Shown: positions 6,784 through 12,649 of the stretch, one piece after another
How positions within the stretch are numbered: position 1 is the first letter of the stretch
Layout of the letters: each line of letters begins with the position of its first letter
Assembly: GCA_003141795.1 (NCBI GenBank)
Contig: PLNO01000371.1
Coordinates: 214 to 15,288 of the forward strand
Length of the DNA: 15,075 nucleotides
Direction: 5' to 3'
Source: Spirochaetaceae bacterium
GTDB taxonomy: Bacteria; Spirochaetota; Spirochaetia; SZUA-6; Fen-1364
Notes under the pieces: model-generated
Told to the model about the DNA's origin: nothing
Seen by the model: the letters and a program-made list of their open reading frames with translations, nothing else
The model's database searches: none
Position numbers and translations under genes: made by a program

Positions 6784-7881
6784 CTACGCACCCTCCACGG
6801 CCACGTGGAAGAGGTACTCGACGACGGTACGGCGCGTTGACACCCCTGCGCCGTTGCCGAAGACCGGGTAGGGCATCTCCGTCACGCTCGTTCTCCCCCG
6901 GGAGGAGAGGATCGTACTGATCTGCTCGCGGTCGAGGATCCCCTCGGAGCTGTAGGAGAGGAAGACGTGGGAAGCGCGCACCGCGTCCACCAGGGCGCGC
7001 AGAGCGCCTGCCGCGCCCTGCTTCCGGGAAAACGGGCTGCGGAGCCCTGCCCTGTCGAACTTCCGCGTCTTTCCGAAGAGCTCGGGCTTCTCCCAGCGCG
7101 CCAGGTTCTCCAGCACGTGGTAGTTGTCGCAGTACTGTCGCTGGTTGTACGGAGGATCGAAGTAGGCGACCTCCACGGGGAGAGTGGAGGCGAGCGCGAC
7201 CATGTCGCCCTCCAGCACCTCGATGTTCGACCCTGTCAGAGGCTCGAGCGCGCGCAGGACGAAAGGCTCCTTCACGCGCTCATCGACGAGGTGATGGCCT
7301 TTCACCATGCTCTCCCCCGCGATGTTCTTCAGGAACGCATCGTACTGACCGAGCGTGTTGGCCACCCGATCCGCGGCAAGGAGGAAGCTCGCGAGAAGAG
7401 CGTCATGCTCGGGCTGCGTTATCTCGCGGTTCGCGCTGAGCCGCTCGATCTCGGATCTGATGGCGTCCATGCGGCCGCAGTTTGCGGCGGTAAAGTAGGT
7501 GCCGGCGTACGCTTCGGTGATGTAGCCGCTGGAGGGCGAAAGGGCGTTGAGACGCTCCACCAGATCCGTGATCCGCGCGCTCCGCTGGAAGAAGCCCCTG
7601 AGGATGACGCAGTTGGAGCGCAGGGCGTCCACGGCGATGATCCGTGCGGCGCCATGGGAGGCCATGGCAAGGCTCACGGCACCCGTGCCGAAAAAGCCGT
7701 CGAGAAACGAACGCGGCGGACCGGCGATTGCGCAGATCTGCTCCGCGATCCTCTCCCTGAGCTGCCGCTTGGAGCCGATGTATTTGCGGGTGAAAGGTAA
7801 AACGGGGTTGTCAGCCCGCTCGCGTGTCGTCGATGCGCTCAATGAGCTCGTTGACCTTCTGCGCAAGGCCAGGAAAGGCAT
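6784..7881 (-). CDS. D12-class N6-adenine DNA methyltransferase (Dam-like)
   Basis: Up to 365 residues. KYIGSKRQLRERI near residue 33 is the D12 N-terminal signature. Motif I is FLDGFFGTGAVSLAMA (59-74). NTLGQYDAFLKNI (about 175-187) is a D12 block, and catalytic motif IV is YFDPPYNQRQY (240-250). LSYSSEG (308-314) is a further conserved block. The family transfers methyl from SAM to adenine N6. The only ATG (7881) overlaps the upstream HAMP-like gene by 71 nt and lacks a ribosome site. Family members usually begin near the PFTRKYIGSK segment, so a TTG (7842) or another non-ATG start is plausible. The second methylase gene follows at once, as in systems that methylate both strands of an asymmetric site. 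No restriction enzyme is recognisable nearby. Confidence 0.93.
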   Translation of the reverse strand: MPFLALRRRSTSSLSASTTRERADNPVLPFTRKYIGSKRQLRERIAEQICAIAGPPRSFLDGFFGTGAVSLAMASHGAARIIAVDALRSNCVILRGFFQRSARITDLVERLNALSPSSGYITEAYAGTYFTAANCGRMDAIRSEIERLSANREITQPEHDALLASFLLAADRVANTLGQYDAFLKNIAGESMVKGHHLVDERVKEPFVLRALEPLTGSNIEVLEGDMVALASTLPVEVAYFDPPYNQRQYCDNYHVLENLARWEKPELFGKTRKFDRAGLRSPFSRKQGAAGALRALVDAVRASHVFLSYSSEGILDREQISTILSSRGRTSVTEMPYPVFGNGAGVSTRRTVVEYLFHVAVEGA

Positions 7882-8218
7882 CGCGCTTGCGCAGGTGAAC
7901 CCGCACCATGCGCTCTCCCGAGAGCGCCCTGTCGATGTCCTCCTCCATCCTGTATACGGGGCCTGCGATCCTGTTGGTCATGAAGATGCCCGCGATGATG
8001 GCAACGACCATGATGGCGAGGTCGTTGAAGAGGAGCACGGGGAGGATCACGAGGACGACGCTGGGATCGATTCCCTTGCCGCCCGCGCGGATGATCGCGT
8101 AGTAGACACCTGCGATCGCGGCGAACACGAGCAGCCCCGCCACGACCACAGACAGGGCCACAGCGATGATCCTGTACTGGAGCCTTCCGTCCACGACCTT
8201 GATCTTCCGCGGATGCAT
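7811..8218 (-). CDS. Two-TM membrane protein with HAMP-like cytoplasmic segment
   Basis: 135 residues from ATG 8218 (AGGA six nt upstream). A GTG at 8245 overlapping the buk stop as GTGA is the alternative. Two hydrophobic segments (about 17-42 and 54-80) flank a short periplasmic loop (RAGGKGIDPS). They are followed by TNRIAGPVYRMEEDIDRAL and QKVNELIERID, a HAMP-like linker helix pair with the conserved Pro after the membrane exit. There is no receiver, kinase or methyl-accepting domain, so this is a stand-alone HAMP-type protein of unknown role. It could be a signalling adaptor or a relic of a larger receptor. It lies between buk and the D12 methylase, with its 3' end inside the methylase reading frame. 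Confidence 0.8.
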   Translation of the reverse strand: MHPRKIKVVDGRLQYRIIAVALSVVVAGLLVFAAIAGVYYAIIRAGGKGIDPSVVLVILPVLLFNDLAIMVVAIIAGIFMTNRIAGPVYRMEEDIDRALSGERMVRVHLRKRDAFPGLAQKVNELIERIDDTRAG

Positions 8219-8241
8219 CTGAGTTCCTGCCACCTCTGTCC

Positions 8242-9327
8242 TCACCCTTCGTACACGAGTGCTCGTGTCTCTCCGCTCAAAACTTCACGGGCGCCCAGCG
8301 CCAGCGCTTCCAGCTCGTTCTCACCCGGGAATAGCATGACGGGCGCAAGGAACTTCACCCGTGTGGAAATCTCCTGCACGACCCTCGGTGAATAGGCGAG
8401 CCCTCCGGTGAGGACGATGGCGTCCACCGCGCCCTCAGTGTAGGCGGCAAGCCCGGTAATCGATTTGGCGATCTGGTAGCAGAGCGCCCGAATGAGCTCG
8501 TCGCAGAGGGTGGCATCGAGCGTCCCGCCGCCCTCGGCCGACTTCTCTATGGAGGGAAAATCGTTGGTTCCAAGGTAGGCGACAAGGCCTCCCTTGCCCG
8601 TGAGCATGAGCTGCAGCGCCTGGGGATCGTGCTGGTGGGCAAGAACCCACCGCATCCAGTCCCCCGCGGGAACGGTGCCCGCCCTCTCTATGGCGAAAGG
8701 GCCCTCACCGTCCAGTGCGTTGTTGACGTCGACGACCTTGCCGTTGACGTGGATCCCGATGGAGATGCCGCCGCCCATGTGGGCCACGATCATCGTACAT
8801 TCGGTGTAGGGCTTCCCGATCTGCCGCGCCGCCTTCTTCGCGGTGGCTTTCTGGTTCAATGCGTGGAAGATGCACCTGCGGGGGATCTCTGGGATGCCGG
8901 TGCGACGTGTGATGGGGACGAGCTCATCCACGACAACGGGGTCCACGATGAACGCCTTGATTCCGAGCTCCGCGGCAAGGGAGTCGGCGATCAGCGCCCC
9001 GAGGTTGGAGGCATGGATCCCGTACCTGCATGCCAGCAGGTCCGACTTCATCTGGTCGTTCACCTCGTACACGCCACCTTGAAGGGGCTTCAACAACCCC
9101 CCGCGGCCCACGACTGCCGAGATTTCCGAAAGCGGGACCCCCGACTCACCAACGCCTTTTCGGACCGCGGCATTACGTAGACCGAGCTGGTCCTGGAGCC
9201 TTTTCAGCCCGGCAAGCTCTTCGGAGGCGTGAACGACACCCTTCTTCCAGACCTCCGCGGAGTCCCTGTAGATGGCGCATTTCGTGGAGGTGGAGCCAGG
9301 GTTGATAGCAAGTATCGTAAAGCTCAT
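8242..9327 (-). CDS. buk: Butyrate kinase
   Basis: 361 residues, full length. It is an ASKHA-fold acetokinase: phosphate-1 motif LAINPGSTSTKCAIY (6-20), the YGIHASNLGALIA and CIFHALNQKATAKKAA blocks, the AHMGGGISIGIHVNGKVVDVN phosphate-binding segment, GEGPFAIERAGTVP and VLTGGLAYSPRVV. These are characteristic of Buk rather than AckA. The reaction is butyryl phosphate + ADP = butyrate + ATP, a substrate-level phosphorylation step in butyrate (or branched-chain acid) fermentation. The usual partner phosphotransbutyrylase (ptb) is not in the window; it could lie elsewhere, since buk is first in this leftward run. The ribosome site before ATG 9327 is weak. The HAMP-like gene follows with almost no gap. 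Confidence 0.95.
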   Translation of the reverse strand: MSFTILAINPGSTSTKCAIYRDSAEVWKKGVVHASEELAGLKRLQDQLGLRNAAVRKGVGESGVPLSEISAVVGRGGLLKPLQGGVYEVNDQMKSDLLACRYGIHASNLGALIADSLAAELGIKAFIVDPVVVDELVPITRRTGIPEIPRRCIFHALNQKATAKKAARQIGKPYTECTMIVAHMGGGISIGIHVNGKVVDVNNALDGEGPFAIERAGTVPAGDWMRWVLAHQHDPQALQLMLTGKGGLVAYLGTNDFPSIEKSAEGGGTLDATLCDELIRALCYQIAKSITGLAAYTEGAVDAIVLTGGLAYSPRVVQEISTRVKFLAPVMLFPGENELEALALGAREVLSGETRALVYEG

Positions 9328-9399
9328 CTGCGGGGATTCTACAAGAGGTGGGGCGGCGGATCAAGAACTGAGGCACCGGTAGAGTCAGCGGGAGAAGTG

Positions 9400-9428
9400 C
9401 TGGAATTCTTCCCTGCGGGTGTTATACT
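9400..9428 (+). promoter_or_regulatory. Promoter of the barrel-lipoprotein operon
   Basis: TATACT at 9423-9428 is a good -10. At 17 bp upstream, CTGGAA (9400-9405) is a weak -35. The box lies 51 bp before ATG 9480, leaving a short leader with AAAGGAGG. Confidence 0.5.
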
Positions 9429-9479
9429 ATGGACGAGCAAGATAACCTTCCCCGGCATGGGGAAAAAGGAGGACATCTG

Positions 9480-10031
9480 ATGAAGAAGCTCTTGTTGCCT
9501 TTGGCAGCCATACTGCTTCTGGCCTTTGCCGTCCCCACCGCGTTCGCCGATGCAGAGCTGGGGATTGGACTGACACCGGGACAGATTTCCGGGAACACGG
9601 ACGCCAACGCGCAGCCCCTGGAAAGCTTCCACGTGGGCTGGAGCTGGACGATCCTGTACCTGAGCTGGGACGCCTATGCCATGCCCGACTACTGGGTCTG
9701 GAACGCAACGGGTGGAAGCTATGCAGTTCCCGGCTTCCTGAACCTCTTCGACGCGGGGATCAAGCTCACGTTGCAGCCGTTTACCGCATATCTCGAGGTG
9801 GGAACCGACTACCTCTACCTCCGCGGCGGGAACACGTACCCCAACATGGGCGTCAATGCGCGGCTCGGCTTGGGCCTGAGGTTCGGTTGGTGGGGGGTTG
9901 ACCTCTCCGGGACCCAGGTATTTGCCAGCTTCGGTGACATGGAAGCGGCGTTCAAGGATGCGGCGGCCGGAAATACCGCCACGTTGCTGAACGGCCTCGT
10001 TCCCACACTGAACTTTACGATCTACTTTTAA
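9480..10031 (+). CDS. Predicted outer-membrane beta-barrel protein
   Basis: 183 residues from ATG 9480, chosen because AAAGGAGG lies 7 nt upstream; a GC-rich upstream extension is not needed. A signal peptide (MKKLLLPLAAILLLAFAVPTAFA) precedes the mature start DAELGIGL. The body alternates aromatic and polar residues in strand-like blocks (ESFHVGWSWTILYLSWDAY, AGIKLTLQPFTAYLEVGTDY, ARLGLGLRFGWWGVDLSG). It ends in strand LNFTIYF with a terminal Phe, the usual C-terminal signal for barrel insertion. The length would suit a barrel of about 8 strands. No specific family is recognised. It is followed 13 nt later by a lipoprotein gene, suggesting an outer-membrane pair. Confidence 0.83.
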   Translation: MKKLLLPLAAILLLAFAVPTAFADAELGIGLTPGQISGNTDANAQPLESFHVGWSWTILYLSWDAYAMPDYWVWNATGGSYAVPGFLNLFDAGIKLTLQPFTAYLEVGTDYLYLRGGNTYPNMGVNARLGLGLRFGWWGVDLSGTQVFASFGDMEAAFKDAAAGNTATLLNGLVPTLNFTIYF

Positions 10032-10044
10032 GGGAGGTTAAAAA

Positions 10045-10527
10045 ATGAAGATGCGAAAACTTCTCCCGCTTGCAATACTTGCGGTCGTTGCGCTGGTCGC
10101 GCTTTCGAGCTGCGATGCAATGCTGGACGCGATATTCAGCAAAAACTCGATCAAGGTAGATGCCTGGGTTTATGCTCCATACACTGCATACCCATCCGCC
10201 TATTGGGACTACTACTACAATTCTGGAAGCGTAACTGTGTCGCTTTCGGGTGCGGCTAGTACATCTCAGAGCGTCAATAGCTACTCTAGCTACGACGGGA
10301 CTTATATCCATTACATTCTCAACTTCAACGGTCTGGCGGACGGAACGTACTATCCGTCAGCTACTTTCACTGGCTATTACTACGGAGGAACAACGGCTGC
10401 AAGTACGCAGATTTACAATTCCTCTGGTACGGCAACAATCAGCTATTCATCGATAACCATGCCATACACCGGGACCTATTCCACTGACTCCACAGGACAC
10501 TCGCTTTCTATCGTGATGGTGCCATAG
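10045..10527 (+). CDS. Tyr/Ser/Thr-rich lipoprotein
   Basis: 160 residues with AGGGAGG before the ATG. The signal peptide ends in lipobox LSSC, making C23 the lipidated residue. The mature protein begins CDAMLDAIFSKNSIKVDAWVY, then becomes strongly biased to Tyr, Ser, Thr and Gly (AYWDYYYNSGSVTVSL, GTYYPSATFTGYYYGG). The pattern looks like beta-sandwich strands with exposed aromatics. Composition is less GC-rich than the preceding barrel gene. No domain family is recognised. The second position of an operon with the barrel protein and the lipid anchor suggest an envelope role such as barrel accessory or surface protein. An intrinsic terminator follows. Confidence 0.85.
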   Translation: MKMRKLLPLAILAVVALVALSSCDAMLDAIFSKNSIKVDAWVYAPYTAYPSAYWDYYYNSGSVTVSLSGAASTSQSVNSYSSYDGTYIHYILNFNGLADGTYYPSATFTGYYYGGTTAASTQIYNSSGTATISYSSITMPYTGTYSTDSTGHSLSIVMVP

Positions 10528-10552
10528 CGTCTAACTACAAAGGTATTCGCGA

Positions 10553-10578
10553 GGGCTGCCCCAACGGGCGGCCCTTTT
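10553..10578 (+). terminator. Intrinsic terminator of the barrel-lipoprotein operon
   Basis: GGGCTGCCC (10553-10561), loop CAAC, GGGCGGCCC (10566-10574), then TTTT. The nine-pair stem has one U-G wobble. It ends exactly where the convergent hemolysin III gene stops. The other strand has no T run, so it works mainly rightwards. Confidence 0.85.
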
Positions 10579-11237
10579 CATTTCCCCGCCACGTACTTCA
10601 GTATCAGCACGAAATGGGACGCGGCACCGGCGCTCACGAATAGATGCCAGATCTCGTGGTTGCCGAAACCGGGGACGATCTTGAGCTTCTTGATCGAATA
10701 GATCGCCGCTCCGCCGGTATAGAACAGGCCGCCGGCCAGGAGCCAGAGGAGGCCGGGCAGGGGAAGGTTTCGTAGCAGCGGAACGATGCCGATCACGGCG
10801 AGCCATCCCATGATGATGTACAGCGCCGTGGAAACCCAGCCCGGCACCTGCTGGAAGAAGAAGACCTTCGACAGGATCCCCACGAGCGCGAACGCCCACA
10901 CCGCAACGAGGAGGATCGTCCCCATGGGGTACGGCAGGGTCACGACGCAGATCGGGGTGTAAGTGCCTGCGATCAGGAGGAAGATCGCCGAATGATCCAT
11001 GCGGCGGAGGAGCAGGTCTTTCTCCGGGGTCGTACGGATGAGGTGGTAGAGCGCGCTGGCGAGGAACAGCAGGATGAGACTGACGCCGTAGACCGCCAGC
11101 ACGAGCTTTCGCAGGGGCAACGGGGGGCTGAACACGAGGAGAGCCACGAGCCCGACCACTGCCGCAACCGCTGAAACCAGGTGTGTGAGACCGCTGACGG
11201 GGTCCTTGAGCTTCATAGGAGAATCATGATCGGCCAC
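10578..11237 (-). CDS. Hemolysin III / PAQR-family membrane protein
   Basis: 219 residues from GTG 11237, or 212 from ATG 11216; neither has a clear ribosome site. The family (YqfA/HlyIII, within PAQR/CREST) has seven transmembrane helices, and seven hydrophobic segments can be traced here. The three metal-site motifs are present: SALYH in helix 2 (about 61-65), RMDHSAIFLLIAGTYTP at helix 3 (about 78-94), and HEIWHLFVSAGAASH near the end (about 194-208). The Ser, Asp and three His residues are the proposed zinc-dependent hydrolase site. Despite the name, most bacterial members are not known haemolysins; roles in membrane-lipid homeostasis are suspected. It stands alone on the minus strand, convergent with the lipoprotein operon. 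Confidence 0.93.
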   Translation of the reverse strand: MADHDSPMKLKDPVSGLTHLVSAVAAVVGLVALLVFSPPLPLRKLVLAVYGVSLILLFLASALYHLIRTTPEKDLLLRRMDHSAIFLLIAGTYTPICVVTLPYPMGTILLVAVWAFALVGILSKVFFFQQVPGWVSTALYIIMGWLAVIGIVPLLRNLPLPGLLWLLAGGLFYTGGAAIYSIKKLKIVPGFGNHEIWHLFVSAGAASHFVLILKYVAGK

Positions 11238-11355
11238 GTCGTGGTTTTATGCAAGGCGGGAAAGCAAAAAAAATCTGAATGGACCGAGTGTCGATGGTTG
11301 ATCCAGGGACGTCAGGCAACTGCAGGTTGGGACGACTCGACAAACCTCGAATGAT

Positions 11356-11375
11356 GTATTACGTATCTGTAATAC
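11356..11375. promoter_or_regulatory. Operator palindrome before an RHH antitoxin stub
   Basis: GTATTAC and GTAATAC are perfect 7-bp arms with a 6-bp spacer, 12 bp upstream of ATG 11388 and just ahead of its ribosome site (GAGGA). Such sites are bound by CopG/RHH antitoxins. It survives although the gene it served is truncated. Confidence 0.65.
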
Positions 11376-11387
11376 GAGGAACGATAT

Positions 11388-11441
11388 ATGCTTTCAGTAG
11401 AACTGCCAGAGGAATTGGAAAGAAAAGTGAAGCACATCGCA
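11388..11441 (+). pseudogene. N-terminal remnant of a CopG/RHH antitoxin gene
   Basis: ATG 11388 has a well-placed GAGGA (7 nt). The first 18 or so residues, MLSVELPEELERKVKHIA, match the start of RHH antitoxins of the RelB/CopG kind (MLSVRLPEELE.RL..LA). The frame then changes to unrelated sequence (WEAWVRAGDLQIVG) and continues to a stop at 11588 without the NRS/TKS-type second helix. The breakpoint near 11440 lies about 30 bp before the first attC-like site. The partner toxin is missing. I read this as a gene cut by insertion or recombination. A 66-residue chimeric protein is formally possible but unlikely to be functional. Confidence 0.6.
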
Positions 11442-11471
11442 ACCGCTTGGGAGGCATGGGTCCGGGCTGGT

Positions 11472-11590
11472 GATCTCCAAATCGTTGGGGCGCACCGTCC
11501 GAACGCTGCTCATCCAGTGTGGCCCTCAGCCAGGAATGCAGCCGGCACGTGGTTTCATGTCGGGATGGGTCACCCAACTCCATGTTAGGC
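11472..11590 (+). repeat. attC-like site A (left flank of cassette)
   Basis: The right end has a consensus R' box GTTAGGC (11584-11590). Five bases (TCCAT) separate it from an L' box CCCAAC (11573-11578), which pairs with GTTGGG at 11484-11489 (L''). AAATC precedes L'', but the expected R'' position (11472-11478, GATCTCC) is degenerate. At 119 nt it falls within the known attC size range. Its spacers match those of site B. Confidence 0.55.
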
Positions 11591-11907
11591 GTCAGCGTTT
11601 TCGGCCCGTGCAGTCAGATGGTCATAGTCACGGTGCCGCGCAGGGAAGAGGCCTCTGCAATGACCTTAGTTCTTCTGTGCGACCGCGACCATTCCGGGAC
11701 GTTGGTGCGATGCGATGGGCGGGACCATTTCGAACTATCTCCTGAGCCGGCGCCGGTGCTATCGTCGAGCGTCGAGTAGATAGTCGATCCGAGGCAACAC
11801 GCGATTGGCCCATACCGGTCAAGTGAGAGTGCTGGTACCGTTATCCTGGATCGGAAATGCCCGCCCGGACTTGGAGTCAAATTAGACTCCGCGCCGACGT
11901 CTCCGTG

Positions 11908-11936
11908 TTGACCTTGGGGCACTCACGGCATAGGGT
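11908..11936 (+). promoter_or_regulatory. Candidate promoter of the DUF4258/YgiT-like pair
   Basis: TTGACC (11908-11913), a 17-bp spacer and TAGGGT (11931-11936). ATG 11942 follows after 5 bp, so the transcript would start at or near the ATG. The -10 is weak (3 of 6). A cassette-internal promoter is common for toxin-antitoxin cassettes. Confidence 0.4.
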
Positions 11937-11941
11937 AGGTC

Positions 11942-12259
11942 ATGGTCGCAATGGACAGCATACGGGCCCGAATTAAGGCGCGACACTATCTGTTGTCCAA
12001 ACATGCTACCGACCAACTGATCGTGCGGGACATCAGCGTTGCCGAGGTAGAACAGGCGCTCCTTGGGGAAGCGGAGTTGATCGAGGATTACCCTCAGGAC
12101 AAGTATGGCCCCAGCTGCTTGATTCTTGGGTATACTAATACCGGTAGGGCGCTGCATGTGCAGTGCGCCTACTCCGATCCGATGATTGTCAAGATCGTGA
12201 CGGTCTATGAGCCCGATCCGGGCAGGTGGATCGAGATGCGGATCCGCAGGCGGGAATAG
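11942..12259 (+). CDS. DUF4258 protein, probable toxin of a two-gene TA-type module
   Basis: 105 residues. YLLSKHATDQLIVRDIS (16-32) followed by EVEQALL, IEDYPQDKYGPSCLILG and LHVQCAY is the DUF4258 signature. It ends with VKIVTVYEPDP, the family C-terminal block. The conserved H21, R29 and D30 are kept. DUF4258 proteins are small, often lie next to YgiT- or HTH-type antitoxin genes, and are thought to be RelE/BrnT-like toxins. The biochemical activity is inferred by association. The start may be 11942 or the in-frame ATG at 11951. Gene order is toxin first, then antitoxin 9 nt later, the MqsRA/HigBA-like order. It lies between the two attC-like sites. Confidence 0.87.
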   Translation: MVAMDSIRARIKARHYLLSKHATDQLIVRDISVAEVEQALLGEAELIEDYPQDKYGPSCLILGYTNTGRALHVQCAYSDPMIVKIVTVYEPDPGRWIEMRIRRRE

Positions 12260-12268
12260 GAGATGCAG

Positions 12269-12478
12269 ATGCCGGAGACATTAGTCGACGCCAAGGTTAC
12301 TTACACGGTGGAGTATGACGGACAAGTCTACATCGTGGAGCATGTTCCCGCCAAGGTCTCTCAGGAGACCGGAGAGCAGTACTTTGCGCCAGAGACGGTT
12401 GAGCGCATTCGTGCCTTGATCAAGAGCCGGCGGAAGCCCGATAAGGTCATCGAAACACCTGTTTACGAGTTCGCATGA
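12269..12478 (+). CDS. YgiT-type antitoxin-like protein lacking the zinc-finger cysteines
   Basis: 69 residues from ATG 12269, which has GGAG six nt upstream; ATG 12263 overlaps that site. The body VTYTVEYDGQVYIVEHVPAKV, GEQYFAPETVERIRALI and KPDKVIETPVYEF matches the YgiT-type domain (..T....G....IENVPA.VC..CGE.YF..ET...). The usual CxxC before the strand is absent. The second CxxC is replaced by SQET in KVSQETGEQYF. No cysteine occurs in the protein, so zinc binding is lost. No DNA-binding HTH is attached either. It probably acts only by binding the DUF4258 toxin. The stop (TGA at 12476-12478) falls 6 nt before the R'' box of the right attC-like site. Confidence 0.85.
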   Translation: MPETLVDAKVTYTVEYDGQVYIVEHVPAKVSQETGEQYFAPETVERIRALIKSRRKPDKVIETPVYEFA

Positions 12479-12484
12479 GCTGAC

Positions 12485-12600
12485 GCCTAACAAATCGTTG
12501 GAGCAGTCCGCGGGAGAATCGACCGTGAGACGGTGTTCAGTCTGCCTGAACTGAATGAAGTGATTCTGAATCGGCGCGGCTGCTCGACTCCATGTCATCT
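12485..12600 (+). repeat. attC-like site B (right end of cassette)
   Basis: Consensus R'' GCCTAAC (12485-12491), spacer AAATC, then L'' GTTGGAGCAG (12497-12506). The partner L' is CTGCTCGAC (12580-12588), pairing with one extra unpaired base in L'' and one mismatch. Spacer TCCAT and an R' position GTCATCT (12594-12600) follow. R' keeps only the leading GT. The total of 116 nt nearly equals site A, and the middle is unrelated between sites, as expected for attC. Confidence 0.6.
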
Positions 12601-12611
12601 CTCCCCGAGTC

Positions 12612-12649
12612 TTGACCGATATGCACGGAGTGAGCATCATTGTGCATAT
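12612..12649 (+). promoter_or_regulatory. vapBC promoter with overlapping operator palindrome
   Basis: TTGACC (12612-12617), 17 bp and CATCAT (12635-12640) form a promoter ending 7 bp before the vapB ATG, so the mRNA is probably leaderless. ATATGCAC (12619-12626) and GTGCATAT (12642-12649) are perfect 8-bp inverted arms bracketing the -10 and touching the start codon. VapB-type autorepression would block polymerase directly. Confidence 0.65.

Larger units (their letters stand above)
11585..12594 (+). mobile_element. Putative integron gene cassette carrying a toxin-antitoxin type module
   Basis: The unit runs from the TT of the left GTTAGGC to the G of the right-hand R'-like box, 1010 bp. Its coding end is marked by GCTGACGCCTAAC (12479-12491), the exact reverse complement of GTTAGGCGTCAGC (11584-11596), a 13-bp inverted repeat. 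Inside are the DUF4258 and YgiT-like genes, both reading towards the attC-like end as in typical cassettes. No integrase gene is in the window, so this would be an isolated cassette or part of a distant array. The 11591-11907 part has no convincing gene; see the small Cys/His frame among the findings. Confidence 0.55.

Noticed and set aside
6967..7800. 277-residue plus-strand open frame opposite the D12 methylase
   Set aside because: Antisense to an unambiguous DPPY methylase; low-complexity composition and no motif.
11614..11922. 102-residue minus-strand frame in the front part of the cassette
   Set aside because: No ribosome site, no domain; Ser/Thr/Arg-rich composition typical of a chance frame.
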